Shown piece by piece: positions 51,705 to 59,068 of a stretch of 64,000 nucleotides of DNA (the first letter of the stretch is position 1; each line of letters begins with the position of its first letter). The translations under genes were made by a program, and so were the position numbers. The stretch is from Novosphingobium sp. MD-1 (GTDB lineage Bacteria > Pseudomonadota > Alphaproteobacteria > Sphingomonadales > Sphingomonadaceae), in contig NZ_BBXA01000029.1 of NCBI RefSeq assembly GCF_001014975.1, positions 62,001 through 126,000 on the forward strand. Reading direction: 5' to 3'. The notes beneath the pieces are model-generated. The model saw nothing but the letters and a program-made list of their open reading frames with translations. It did not search any database and had not been told where the DNA came from.

Positions 51705-52150
51705 TCGTTCGCCCGTCGACCGGCTGGCAGACCATTCTGGCCGACCTGTCGATGATCCTGTTCATGATCGCGGCTTCCGCGCTGGCCAACACGCCGGAGA
51801 AAGCGCAGCCCGTGGCGAAAGCCCATGCCGCCGCCGCTCATACCCCGCCGCCGGCACCCGTCCAGGCCTCGGTTCGCGCCGAGCCGGTGGGCGTGTGGTC
51901 CGATGGCGCGGGCGCTCCGCCTTTGGCGCAATGGCTTGCCGATCAGGGCAGCGATCCGCGTTTGCGCGTGACGATCGTGGTGCGCCATGGCCCCGGCGAC
52001 CAGGCGGCCGCGTTCGCGCGCGCCGCGGCGCTGGCGCAGAGCGCGGGCGAACGTGGCAAAAACGCGCGCGTTGTCGTGGAGCCGGGCATCTCGCGCGGGG
52101 CTACGGTCACGCTTGGCTTCGATACCGAAGAAAGCGCATCGGCAACCTGA
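51701..52150 (+). CDS. MotB-like membrane protein without peptidoglycan-binding domain
   Basis: The 149-aa protein has one N-terminal membrane helix, GWQTILADLSMILFMIAASAL. A tryptophan lies six residues before an aspartate (W9, D15), the same spacing as in the MotB of this window (W33, D39), so D15 may be the ion-carrying residue. A Pro/Ala linker and a small soluble domain (LRVTIVVRHGPGDQAAAFARAAALAQSAGE) follow; the OmpA-type anchor is missing. It resembles ExbD/MotB in layout. It is coupled to the MotA-like gene and followed at once by the flgA promoter. Confidence 0.7.
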   Translation: MIVRPSTGWQTILADLSMILFMIAASALANTPEKAQPVAKAHAAAAHTPPPAPVQASVRAEPVGVWSDGAGAPPLAQWLADQGSDPRLRVTIVVRHGPGDQAAAFARAAALAQSAGERGKNARVVVEPGISRGATVTLGFDTEESASAT

Positions 52151-52154
52151 TGGA

Positions 52155-52169
52155 TGGCACGATGTTTGC
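52155..52169 (+). promoter_or_regulatory. Perfect sigma-54 promoter of flgA
   Basis: TGGCACGATGTTTGC equals the consensus TGGCACG-N4-TTGC. It begins 5 bp after the stop of the MotB-like gene; transcription would start near 52181. A CGGCAA box lies at 52140-52145. This rules out the upstream in-frame ATG at 52150 as the flgA start for this transcript. Confidence 0.88.
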
Positions 52170-52209
52170 TTATTTGCGAGAGACACTTACTTATCCGGGG
52201 TCCTTACCC

Positions 52210-52737
52210 ATGACGCGCAAGATTCCTTCTTTCAGCTTTCTGGCCATGGCGCTGGCTGGCGCCGCTATCGGCACGCCGGCACAGGCCCAGCGGGCCGGGC
52301 TTGCCGATCTGACCGATATCGACATCGCCGTGGCGCGCTTTACCGGTTCGCCGATCGGCGTGCCTGGGGGCGCTGCCTTGCCGGTGGATCGCCGGATGCG
52401 CCTCGCCGCCTGCCGTGCGCCACTGGCGCTCTCCTGGCGGGGCGGCACGCGCGATAGCGTGATCGTTCAGTGTCCGGACGCCGGCAGCTGGCGCATTTTC
52501 GTGCCGGTGGTCGGCCTTGCGCCGGCAACCCGGCAAGAAGCTGCCGCCCCGGCGGTTCTGCGCGGCGAAGCCGTGACGGTTTCCGTGACGGGCGAGGGCT
52601 TTGCCGTCTCCCAACCCGGAGAAGCCATGGATTCCGGGGCTGTTGGCGCGTGGATACGGGTCAAGACCTCGGCCAAATCCGACCCCGTGCGTGCGCAGAT
52701 CGTGCGTCCGGGACTGGTGGAACTACCGATCGAATGA
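52210..52737 (+). CDS. flgA: Flagellar P-ring assembly chaperone FlgA
   Basis: The 175-aa FlgA helps P-ring assembly in the periplasm. It starts with a signal peptide (KIPSFSFLAMALAGAAIGTPAQAQ) and ends with the SAF-type region AVLRGEAVTVSVTGEGFAVSQPGEAMDSGAVGAWIRVKTSAKSDPVRAQIVRPGLVELPI, which is diagnostic. ATG 52210 was chosen because it begins the signal peptide and lies downstream of the sigma-54 promoter. The first half of the protein is divergent. Confidence 0.92.
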   Translation: MTRKIPSFSFLAMALAGAAIGTPAQAQRAGLADLTDIDIAVARFTGSPIGVPGGAALPVDRRMRLAACRAPLALSWRGGTRDSVIVQCPDAGSWRIFVPVVGLAPATRQEAAAPAVLRGEAVTVSVTGEGFAVSQPGEAMDSGAVGAWIRVKTSAKSDPVRAQIVRPGLVELPIE

Positions 52738-52768
52738 CCGCCATTCGGCAATTTTTTTCCGGGTGGCC

Positions 52769-52795
52769 TTAACGCACCGGCTTCAACGCCGTTCT
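52769..52795 (+). promoter_or_regulatory. Candidate sigma-28 promoter of flgM-flgN
   Basis: TTAA (52769-52772), 15 bases, GCCGTTCT (52788-52795). The form equals that before flagellin (TTAA-N15-GCCGGTCT). flgM is a FliA-driven gene in many bacteria. Confidence 0.55.
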
Positions 52796-52826
52796 TGGGC
52801 ATGAGAAACGCTATAGGAGCGGGACC

Positions 52827-53129
52827 ATGCCATCATTTGAAATCGGACCGACGCGCCCGGTTGGCGCGGTTCAGGTCAAGACTGTGAACACCGAGACTGG
52901 CCTGCAATCGGTCAAAGCGGACGATCAGCCGGCAACCTCCGGCAGTGTGGCTTCGTCCACACCGCAGGTGGAAACCAGCGAAGCGGTCAAAGCCGGCACT
53001 GCGCCGGTCAACTCCGAACGGGTTGCGGAAATCCGCAAGGCGATCGAGAGCGGCCGCTATCCCCTGATCCCCGCCAAGATCGCTGACGCGATGATTGCTG
53101 CCGGTATGCTCTGGAGGAGCCCGCAATGA
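52827..53129 (+). CDS. flgM: Anti-sigma-28 factor FlgM
   Basis: This 100-aa protein binds FliA until hook completion and is then exported. The C-terminal binding region VNSERVAEIRKAIESGRYPLIPAKIADAMIAAGMLW is a clear FlgM signature, and the N-terminal half is disordered (rich in Ser, Thr, Pro, Val), as expected for export. AGGAG precedes the start codon. It overlaps flgN by 4 nt. Confidence 0.96.
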   Translation: MPSFEIGPTRPVGAVQVKTVNTETGLQSVKADDQPATSGSVASSTPQVETSEAVKAGTAPVNSERVAEIRKAIESGRYPLIPAKIADAMIAAGMLWRSPQ

Positions 53130-53476
53130 GCCATGAAGCCGCCGTCCGTCCCATCGAAATGCGCGACACGCTGCGGCAGATGGTTGCCGTCCTGCAAAAG
53201 GAACGGCACGCGCTTGCCGGCCTTGACGTGGATGCGATCATGGGATGCGCGGTGGACAAGGGCAACCTGTGCGGGCGCCTGGGTGACGCTTCACCGGAAC
53301 TGGTCGATGAGGAATGCCGCGGCCTTCTGGACGCTGCGCGGCGCCTTAATGAAGCCAACCGCCGCGTGCGCAACCTGATCGCCTCGAATGTTTCGGCGCG
53401 TCTGGACGCGATGGTGGGGGCACCGACGCTTTACAATGCGCATCGCTCGACCCGCCGGCTGAACTACCGGGCCTGA
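53126..53476 (+). CDS. flgN: FlgN-type chaperone for hook-filament junction proteins
   Basis: The 116-aa helical protein has the shape of FlgN, the cytoplasmic chaperone of FlgK and FlgL (DTLRQMVAVLQKERHALAGLDVDAIMGCAVDKGNLCGRL, then LLDAARRLNEANRRVRNLIASNVSARLDAM). The C-terminus ends in YNAHRSTRRLNYRA, rich in Arg and Tyr, as in FlgN proteins of alphaproteobacteria. It is coupled to flgM. Confidence 0.88.
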   Translation: MSHEAAVRPIEMRDTLRQMVAVLQKERHALAGLDVDAIMGCAVDKGNLCGRLGDASPELVDEECRGLLDAARRLNEANRRVRNLIASNVSARLDAMVGAPTLYNAHRSTRRLNYRA

Positions 53477-53510
53477 TATTTATTTCCCTGCGCCCCTTAA
53501 TCGGGGTGTT

Positions 53511-53525
53511 TGGCACGATATTTGC
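53511..53525 (+). promoter_or_regulatory. Perfect sigma-54 promoter of transglycosylase-flhA-fliA
   Basis: TGGCACGATATTTGC matches TGGCACG-N4-TTGC fully. Transcription would start near 53537 and run through the transglycosylase, flhA and fliA genes, placing the sigma-28 gene under sigma-54 control. Confidence 0.87.
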
Positions 53526-53527
53526 TG

Positions 53528-53580
53528 ATCCCTTTCCTGAAGCCGCTTTCGAAATCGGAAGCAGCGTGACGGAAAGGGAT
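53528..53580 (+). promoter_or_regulatory. Leader hairpin covering the ribosome-binding site
   Basis: ATCCCTTTCC (53528-53537) and GGAAAGGGAT (53571-53580) are perfect 10-bp arms. The right arm holds the only ribosome-binding sequence of the transglycosylase gene (start GTG 53585), so the stem would hide it. If transcription starts at about 53537 the left arm would be mostly absent from sigma-54 transcripts and present in read-through transcripts. Confidence 0.45.
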
Positions 53581-53584
53581 TTTT

Positions 53585-54496
53585 GTGAGTTCAGTCCAGT
53601 CTCCCGCCGGGCCGGCCGCATGGGCCGCTGCCATGGATGGAACAACCGGGCCGGGCGATGTGCGCGCCGCCATCTCGCGCGCCGCACAGGCGACGGGGGT
53701 CGACTTCGGCTACCTGCTGGCGCAGGCAAGGCTTGAATCCGGCCTCAATCCCAACGCACGCGCGCGCACTTCCAGCGCCACCGGGCTTTACCAGTTCACC
53801 AATTCCACCTGGCTGCGCACGCTGGACAAGCATGGCGCGGATCATGGCTATGACTGGGCCGGCAGCGTCATCGAGAACGGCAGCGTCCGCGATCCGGCGC
53901 TGCGCCAGCAGATCATGTCGATGCGCTCCGATCCGCAGCTTTCGGCGCTGATGGCGGGCGAACTGGCCAACGACAACCGCAACTATCTGTTCGGCGTGCT
54001 GGGGCGGCAGCCGGGGAATTCCGAACTCTATCTCGCGCACTTTCTCGGCGCGGAAGGGGCGGGACGCTTCCTGACCGCCATGGCGACCGATCCCTCGCAA
54101 TCGGCAGCGGCACTGTTGCCGCAGGCCGCGGCTTCGAACCGGTCGATCTTCTATGACGATAGCGGCGCGCCGCGTTCGCTGCAGGGGGTGATGAGCCTTC
54201 TCAGCGGCCGCCTTGCCGCCGCCGGTGGCGCGACGGGCAGCGACATGGCCTGGGCCGGCGGCTATTTGCCGGCAGCGCCCGGCAACGTCATGCCGGTCGA
54301 TAGCACGCCCACGTTCACGGGTGGCCCGATCGCGCAGGAATTCCAGGCGACGGCCTATGCCGCCGGCCAGCAACCGGCCCGTCCGGCTTCCTCGATGGCG
54401 GACACGCTGCGCGATGCCTTCGCGCTGAACGACGCTTCCGCCACGCCCAGCCATGTCCGCGCCGCCTATGACCGGCTCCGCTCTTTCGGACTCTAA
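53585..54496 (+). CDS. Flagellar lytic transglycosylase (SltF/FlgJ-like muramidase)
   Basis: This 303-aa enzyme has an SLT lysozyme-like domain at its N-terminus: YLLAQARLESGLNPNARARTSSATGLYQFTNSTWL, with E51 as the catalytic acid and the GLYQF pattern. It cuts peptidoglycan, probably to let the rod pass. No signal peptide or lipobox is found, so it may leave the cell through the flagellar exporter. The C-terminal half is low-complexity and ends in PSHVRAAYDRLRSFGL, perhaps an interaction tail for the single-domain FlgJ. The start GTG 53585 follows AAAGGGA. It lies 6 bp before flhA. Confidence 0.9.
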   Translation: MSSVQSPAGPAAWAAAMDGTTGPGDVRAAISRAAQATGVDFGYLLAQARLESGLNPNARARTSSATGLYQFTNSTWLRTLDKHGADHGYDWAGSVIENGSVRDPALRQQIMSMRSDPQLSALMAGELANDNRNYLFGVLGRQPGNSELYLAHFLGAEGAGRFLTAMATDPSQSAAALLPQAAASNRSIFYDDSGAPRSLQGVMSLLSGRLAAAGGATGSDMAWAGGYLPAAPGNVMPVDSTPTFTGGPIAQEFQATAYAAGQQPARPASSMADTLRDAFALNDASATPSHVRAAYDRLRSFGL

Positions 54497-54502
54497 GCCA
54501 CG

Positions 54503-56620
54503 ATGCTCAAGCGCCTAGGCTCACCCAGTGCTCTCGCCTTGCCGGCGGGGATTCTCACGCTCATCGTCCTGATGATCGTGCCGATCCCGTCGTTCATGCT
54601 CGACGTGTTCTTCGTCCTCAACATCGCCCTTTCGGTGGCGATCCTGATGGCCTCGATGAATGCCGAGAAGCCGCTGGATTTCTCGTCCTTCCCATCCGTC
54701 CTCCTGTTCGGCACCCTGTTGCGCCTGGCGCTCAACGTTGCCTCCACGCGCATCGTGCTGGTCAACGGGCACCAGGGCGGCGCGGCGGCCGGCCATGTGA
54801 TCGAGGCGTTCGGCGCCTTCCTGATCGGTGGCAACTTCGCTGTTGGCCTGTTCGTGTTCATGATCCTGATGATCATCAACCTGATGGTGGTGACCAAGGG
54901 TGCTGGCCGCGTTTCGGAAGTGTCCGCGCGCTTCACCCTGGATGCCTTGCCGGGCAAGCAGATGGCGATCGACGCCGACCTTGCCGCCGGCCTGCTCACC
55001 GCCGACGAAGCCAAGGCCCGTCGCCGCGAAGTGGCGACCGAGGCGGACTTCTACGGTTCGATGGACGGTGCCAGCAAGTTCGTGAAGGGCGATGCCATTG
55101 CGGCCCTGCTGATCCTTGCGGTCAACATCATCGCGGGCTTCTGTCTGGGCATGATCAGCCACGGGCTGACCGCCGGCGATGCCGCGCAGAAATACGTGAC
55201 GCTGGCGGTTGGCGACGCGCTGGTGGCGCAAGTCCCCTCGCTGCTGCTCTCCATTGCCGCCGCCGTGATCGTGACCCGTGTGTCGGATACCCGCGACCTT
55301 GCCGGGCAGATCGGCGGCCAGCTCGCCGATCCGCGCACCTGGCTGCCGGTTGCGGTGATCCTGGGCGCGATCGGCATGATACCGGCGATGCCGCAGTCCA
55401 TCTTCCTGCCGGCTGCCGGACTTGCGGGCTGGCTGTGGTGGGCGCTGAAGAAGCGCGCCGAACGCCCCGCGCCCGAAGTGGTCGAGGAGGAAATCCCGGT
55501 CGATCCCTCGCGCATCACGCTCGAAGAGGTCAGCGACCAGACGCTCGTCACCATCGAGCTGGGCTATGGCCTTGTCCATCTCGTCGACGACCGGCGCGGT
55601 TCGCCGCTGGTTGCCCGCATTACCGGCGTGCGCAAGCAGCTCAGCCAGACCTTCGGCTTCATCGTGCCGCAGTTCCGTGTGCGTGATGCGCTCGATCTGC
55701 CGCCGAACGATTATCGCATCGTGCTGGGCGGCGTCACGCTGGGCGGGGCGAGCATCAAGGGCGAGAAGATTCTGGCCATCGATGTGGGCGAGGCCCGCGA
55801 GAACCACGGGCTGCAGGGCGATGCCACGCGCGATCCCAGCTTCGGCTGCCCGGCGCTGTGGATCGATGCCGCCCAGCGCGACCATGCCATCGCCGAAGGA
55901 TTCCTGACAGTCGATGCCAGCACGGTCATCGCTACGCACCTCAACCAGCTTCTCGGCGAACGCCCGCAAGTGCTTCTGGGACCGGACGAAGTTCGCGCCA
56001 TCTTCGACGCGGTCAAGGTCCGCGCGGCCGGCCTGGTCGAAACGATCTACCCGCAGCCGCTGTCGCTGGGCGCCGTCACGCGCCTGTTCCATGCGCTGCT
56101 GGAAGACGGTGTCAGCATTGCCCATCCGCTGCCGATCCTCTCGGCCTTGAGCGAAGCGGTGCTGCAGACGACCGAGCACGATCGCCTGGTGGACATCCTG
56201 CGCGCGCGCCTTGGCGCGATGATCGTCGCGCGGGTGTGCGGGCCGAACGATCGCCTGCCGGTGTTGACGCTCGACGGTTCGCTGGAACAGATGATCGTGC
56301 AGGGGTTGCAGGACCCGGTAACCGGCCAGCCAGTGATCGAACCCGATCTCGCGCGCGGGATCGGGGAACGGGTGGCGCAGATCATCAGCGATCGCGGGCC
56401 GACCGCGTCGCCGGTGGCGCTGGTGGTCCAGCCCCGCGCGCGCCGTGCGCTTTCCGCGCTGCTGCGGATGCGTGCGCCGACCTGTCTTGTCATTTCGATC
56501 TCCGAACTGCCGCCGACGCAGCCGATCGAGGTCATTTCCGTCATCGGAAACGAGGCGCCCAGGCCCGTTCCCGCGCTTCCCCAACCGTCAGTGCTGCACC
56601 CCGAGGGCCTTGCTGCATGA
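54503..56620 (+). CDS. flhA: Flagellar export gate protein FlhA
   Basis: The 705-aa FlhA is the large export gate protein. Eight or so N-terminal membrane helices include LALPAGILTLIVLMIVPIPSFMLDVFFVLNIALSVAIL, and the conserved loop between helices reads VTKGAGRVSEVSARFTLDALPGKQMAIDADLAAGLLTADEAKARR (FHIPEP region). The cytoplasmic domain follows from about residue 320 with the chaperone-docking parts (LLGERPQVLLGPDEVRAIFDAV; VSIAHPLPILSALSEAV). Its stop overlaps the fliA start (ATGA). Confidence 0.98.
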   Translation: MLKRLGSPSALALPAGILTLIVLMIVPIPSFMLDVFFVLNIALSVAILMASMNAEKPLDFSSFPSVLLFGTLLRLALNVASTRIVLVNGHQGGAAAGHVIEAFGAFLIGGNFAVGLFVFMILMIINLMVVTKGAGRVSEVSARFTLDALPGKQMAIDADLAAGLLTADEAKARRREVATEADFYGSMDGASKFVKGDAIAALLILAVNIIAGFCLGMISHGLTAGDAAQKYVTLAVGDALVAQVPSLLLSIAAAVIVTRVSDTRDLAGQIGGQLADPRTWLPVAVILGAIGMIPAMPQSIFLPAAGLAGWLWWALKKRAERPAPEVVEEEIPVDPSRITLEEVSDQTLVTIELGYGLVHLVDDRRGSPLVARITGVRKQLSQTFGFIVPQFRVRDALDLPPNDYRIVLGGVTLGGASIKGEKILAIDVGEARENHGLQGDATRDPSFGCPALWIDAAQRDHAIAEGFLTVDASTVIATHLNQLLGERPQVLLGPDEVRAIFDAVKVRAAGLVETIYPQPLSLGAVTRLFHALLEDGVSIAHPLPILSALSEAVLQTTEHDRLVDILRARLGAMIVARVCGPNDRLPVLTLDGSLEQMIVQGLQDPVTGQPVIEPDLARGIGERVAQIISDRGPTASPVALVVQPRARRALSALLRMRAPTCLVISISELPPTQPIEVISVIGNEAPRPVPALPQPSVLHPEGLAA

Positions 56621-57348
56621 AACATGATCAACGTCGATTTGCCGCCGCGCGTGCCTACCGTGACGATACCGCGGATCGTATCCGCCGGTTTCTGCCCATG
56701 GTCCGGCGCCTGGCGTGGCACATCCATGGGTCCGGGCGCGCCGGCATGGAACTGGAAGATCTGGTGCAGGCCGGGCTGGTCGCCTTGACCGAATGCGCCC
56801 AAAAGCACTCTGGCCCGACGGAGGATGGCTTTGCCGCCTATGCCAAGATGCGCGTGCGCGGGGCCATGGTCGATCTGGTGCGTCGTGTGACGCCGCTTTC
56901 GCGCAGCGTTTCCGAACGGCGCAGGATGCTGGCCGATCATACCGCGACGCTGCGCAACGAACTGGGGCGCGATCCCACCGATGCCGAACTGGCCGCCGCC
57001 ATGGGCCTTACCGACCAGGAGCTTGCCACCTTGCACGCCGGGAGCGAACCAGTGCGCTTTGAAACGATCGACAGCGCCTATTCCGACAGCGACCCGGCCT
57101 TCGCCGACGACCGGCCGGACAGCTTCGCCTTGCTGGCCGACGAACAGATGCGCGCGCGGGTGGCCTTCGCCATCGCCGCGTTGCCGGAACGGCTCCAGCT
57201 CGTCATCCAGCTTTACTTCGTCGAGGAACTGAACCTCGCCGAAATCGCGCAGGTGCTCGACGTCAGCATTCCCCGTGTCCACCAGCTCAAGGCGCAGGCG
57301 CTCGAAAAGCTGCGCGCCGCGCTGGGGGACGAGGCCGACATTCTCTGA
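56617..57348 (+). CDS. fliA: Flagellar sigma factor FliA (sigma-28)
   Basis: The 243-aa sigma factor directs late flagellar promoters. Region 2 is seen in AGMELEDLVQAGLVALTECAQ and FAAYAKMRVRGAMVDLVRRVTPLSRSVSERRRML, region 3 in ELGRDPTDAELAAAMGLTDQEL, and region 4 in LPERLQLVIQLYFVEELNLAEIAQVLDVSIPRVHQLKAQALEKLR. The start codon overlaps the flhA stop, so the usual flhF and flhG genes between flhA and fliA are missing. Confidence 0.97.
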   Translation: MKHDQRRFAAARAYRDDTADRIRRFLPMVRRLAWHIHGSGRAGMELEDLVQAGLVALTECAQKHSGPTEDGFAAYAKMRVRGAMVDLVRRVTPLSRSVSERRRMLADHTATLRNELGRDPTDAELAAAMGLTDQELATLHAGSEPVRFETIDSAYSDSDPAFADDRPDSFALLADEQMRARVAFAIAALPERLQLVIQLYFVEELNLAEIAQVLDVSIPRVHQLKAQALEKLRAALGDEADIL

Positions 57349-57367
57349 TCGGCTCTTGCCGTGCCGG

Positions 57368-57403
57368 CTCCCATGATTTAATCGATCGGTTAAATCATGG
57401 GAG
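57368..57403. promoter_or_regulatory. 14-bp-arm palindrome before the SDR gene
   Basis: CTCCCATGATTTAA (57368-57381) and its exact reverse complement (57390-57403) enclose TCGATCGG. The inner part TTTAA-TCGATCGG-TTAAA resembles TetR-family operators, and the right arm includes the GGGAG ribosome-binding sequence of the gene starting at 57410. It may act as an operator, an RNA hairpin, or the terminator of fliA. Confidence 0.65.
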
Positions 57404-57409
57404 AGCAAG

Positions 57410-58192
57410 ATGCGGATTGATGCGGGCATGGCCGCCGTCGTTACCGGCGGCGCTTCGGGACTGGGGCGCGCCACGGCAGAGGCGCTGGCCGCCAGCGGAG
57501 TCCAGGTCGCGATCTTCGATCTGAACGAGGAACTGGGCCAGGAGGTCGCGAGCGCGATCGGGGGCTTGTTCTGCAAGGTCGATATTACCAGCGAACAATC
57601 GGTGGTGGCCGGCTTCGAAAAGGCGCGCGCCGCGCACGGGCAGGAACGCGTCTGCGTCCACTGCGCCATGGCCAACCGCAAGGGCAAGACCGTCGGCCGC
57701 AACAAGGAGACCGGCGAGTTCGTGCGCCTTTCGACCGAAGACTACGAATTTGCTGCGCAGGGCATCCTGATCGCCAGCTACCGTGTCGCCTCTTTGTCGG
57801 CGCTCGGCATGGCTGGGCTGGACCCGCTGGAGGACGGCGAACGTGGCACCATCATTCTCACCGCCTCGGTCGCCGCGCAGGATGCGCAGGTGGGGCAGGT
57901 CGCCTACGGTTCGCTGAAGGCTGGCGTGAACGGCCTTGTGCTGCCGATGGCGCGCGATCTGATGGACCTTGGCATCCGCGTGAACTCGATCATGCCCGGC
58001 ATCTTCGGCACGCCGTTGCTGGGCCGCCTGCCGGAAAAGGTGCTGGATGGCCTCAACGCCTCGGTCCCGTTCCCGAAACGGCTGGGCAAGCCCGAGGAAT
58101 TCGCCTCGCTGGCGATGGAACTGGTGCGCAATTCCTATTTCAACGGCCAGAACATCCGCCTTGACGGCGCGATCCGGATGGCGCCCCGCTGA
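57410..58192 (+). CDS. SDR family oxidoreductase
   Basis: This 260-aa protein is a classical short-chain dehydrogenase. The cofactor motif is VVTGGASGLGRATAEALAASG, an acidic DLN follows the second strand (NAD preference), and the catalytic set is the serine in IILTASVAA and YGSLK (Y and K) in QVAYGSLKAGVNGL. LGIRVNSIMPGIFGTPLL is typical of 3-hydroxyacyl-CoA dehydrogenase type II-like (HSD17B10) members, which are often used in acyl-CoA or steroid breakdown. The substrate cannot be fixed. A long palindrome overlaps its ribosome-binding site. It is not a motility gene. Confidence 0.93.
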   Translation: MRIDAGMAAVVTGGASGLGRATAEALAASGVQVAIFDLNEELGQEVASAIGGLFCKVDITSEQSVVAGFEKARAAHGQERVCVHCAMANRKGKTVGRNKETGEFVRLSTEDYEFAAQGILIASYRVASLSALGMAGLDPLEDGERGTIILTASVAAQDAQVGQVAYGSLKAGVNGLVLPMARDLMDLGIRVNSIMPGIFGTPLLGRLPEKVLDGLNASVPFPKRLGKPEEFASLAMELVRNSYFNGQNIRLDGAIRMAPR

Positions 58193-58217
58193 TGCCCATT
58201 CGCCTATGCCGCAAGGC

Positions 58218-58982
58218 TCAGGCGCCCGATGGCGTCTGGGTCTGCTGCTCCACCACGATGGGATCGCCCACGCCGATGCGCTTGCCGTCGGTGATGATGA
58301 CCTTGTCGCCCAGCTTTGCCTGTTCGAACAGGCGCTTGGCAAAGGCATCCGGCACGCCGATGCAGCCGTTGGTGGCATAGCCCTTTTCCACCTTGCTGCC
58401 GTGGATCGAGACGCCGTCGTTGGTCAGCCGCAGCATGTAGGGCATCGGCGCGTCATAGATGTTGGAAACGTGATCGGCGTCCTTCTCGGTGATCGGGAAG
58501 ACGCCGACAGGAGTGGGCTTGTCGCCATAGCCCTTGAGGATCGCGGTCGCGCCGATCTCGTGGCCGTTGCGGAACACGGAGAGGGTGCGCGCCGCGAGAT
58601 CGACCGTCACGACCAGCGGTCCTGGCTCGCCCTTGCTTTCGTCCCAGAAGAACTGGCCGAACTTGATCGGTTCGTCGATTTTCAGGATCGACTTGACCAC
58701 AAAGGGATCGTCGGCCGGCGGTTGCGGGACGGCGGCGTTAGCGGCAGGCTGTGGTGCCGTGGCGGCGGGTTTGGCCGGCGCGGGCTTCGCTGCCTCGTCC
58801 TTGTGCGGGAAAAACACCTGCGCCGCATCCTGGCCCACGTGGAACGCCAGCATCGAGGCGAGCGACATGGCAACGAAACCGGCGGGCACGCGAATCCAGC
58901 GCTTGCGCAGCAGGTTCATCGGTCCATCGTCTTTCACGGGTGCCGGCCTTTCATCGCCTTCGGTCGCGAACCGTGCGTCCAT
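58218..58982 (-). CDS. L,D-transpeptidase (YkuD domain)
   Basis: The 254-aa protein has a short cytoplasmic start, one membrane helix (VPAGFVAMSLASMLAFHVGQ), an Ala/Pro linker and a YkuD catalytic domain: LVVTVDLAARTLSVFRNGHEIGATAILKGYGDKPTPVGVF, and the active-site VSIHGSKVEKGYATNGCIGV with the histidine and cysteine. Such enzymes form L,D-crosslinks in peptidoglycan or attach proteins to it. ATG 58982 is proposed; GTG 59003 and ATG 58920 are alternatives. It converges with the SDR gene. Confidence 0.93.
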   Translation of the reverse strand: MDARFATEGDERPAPVKDDGPMNLLRKRWIRVPAGFVAMSLASMLAFHVGQDAAQVFFPHKDEAAKPAPAKPAATAPQPAANAAVPQPPADDPFVVKSILKIDEPIKFGQFFWDESKGEPGPLVVTVDLAARTLSVFRNGHEIGATAILKGYGDKPTPVGVFPITEKDADHVSNIYDAPMPYMLRLTNDGVSIHGSKVEKGYATNGCIGVPDAFAKRLFEQAKLGDKVIITDGKRIGVGDPIVVEQQTQTPSGA

Positions 58983-59068
58983 GCTTCGCGCGGCCTTGCG
59001 CACGGCTTAACACACAGGGCTGAAAGGGAAGTAAACCCGATTGTTCCTCCCGCTATCGGCGGCAGCCG

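Noticed and set aside
52150..52209. Longer flgA start at ATG 52150
   Set aside because: The sigma-54 promoter lies downstream of this ATG, and the added residues would precede a normal signal peptide.
52797..52813. Sigma-54-like sequence just before flgM
   Set aside because: The GG and GC elements match only loosely and transcription would start at the start codon; the sigma-28-like site upstream fits better.
54521..56584. 687-aa open frame opposite flhA
   Set aside because: Composition is Arg/His/Gln-rich without any family motif; flhA on the other strand is unmistakable.
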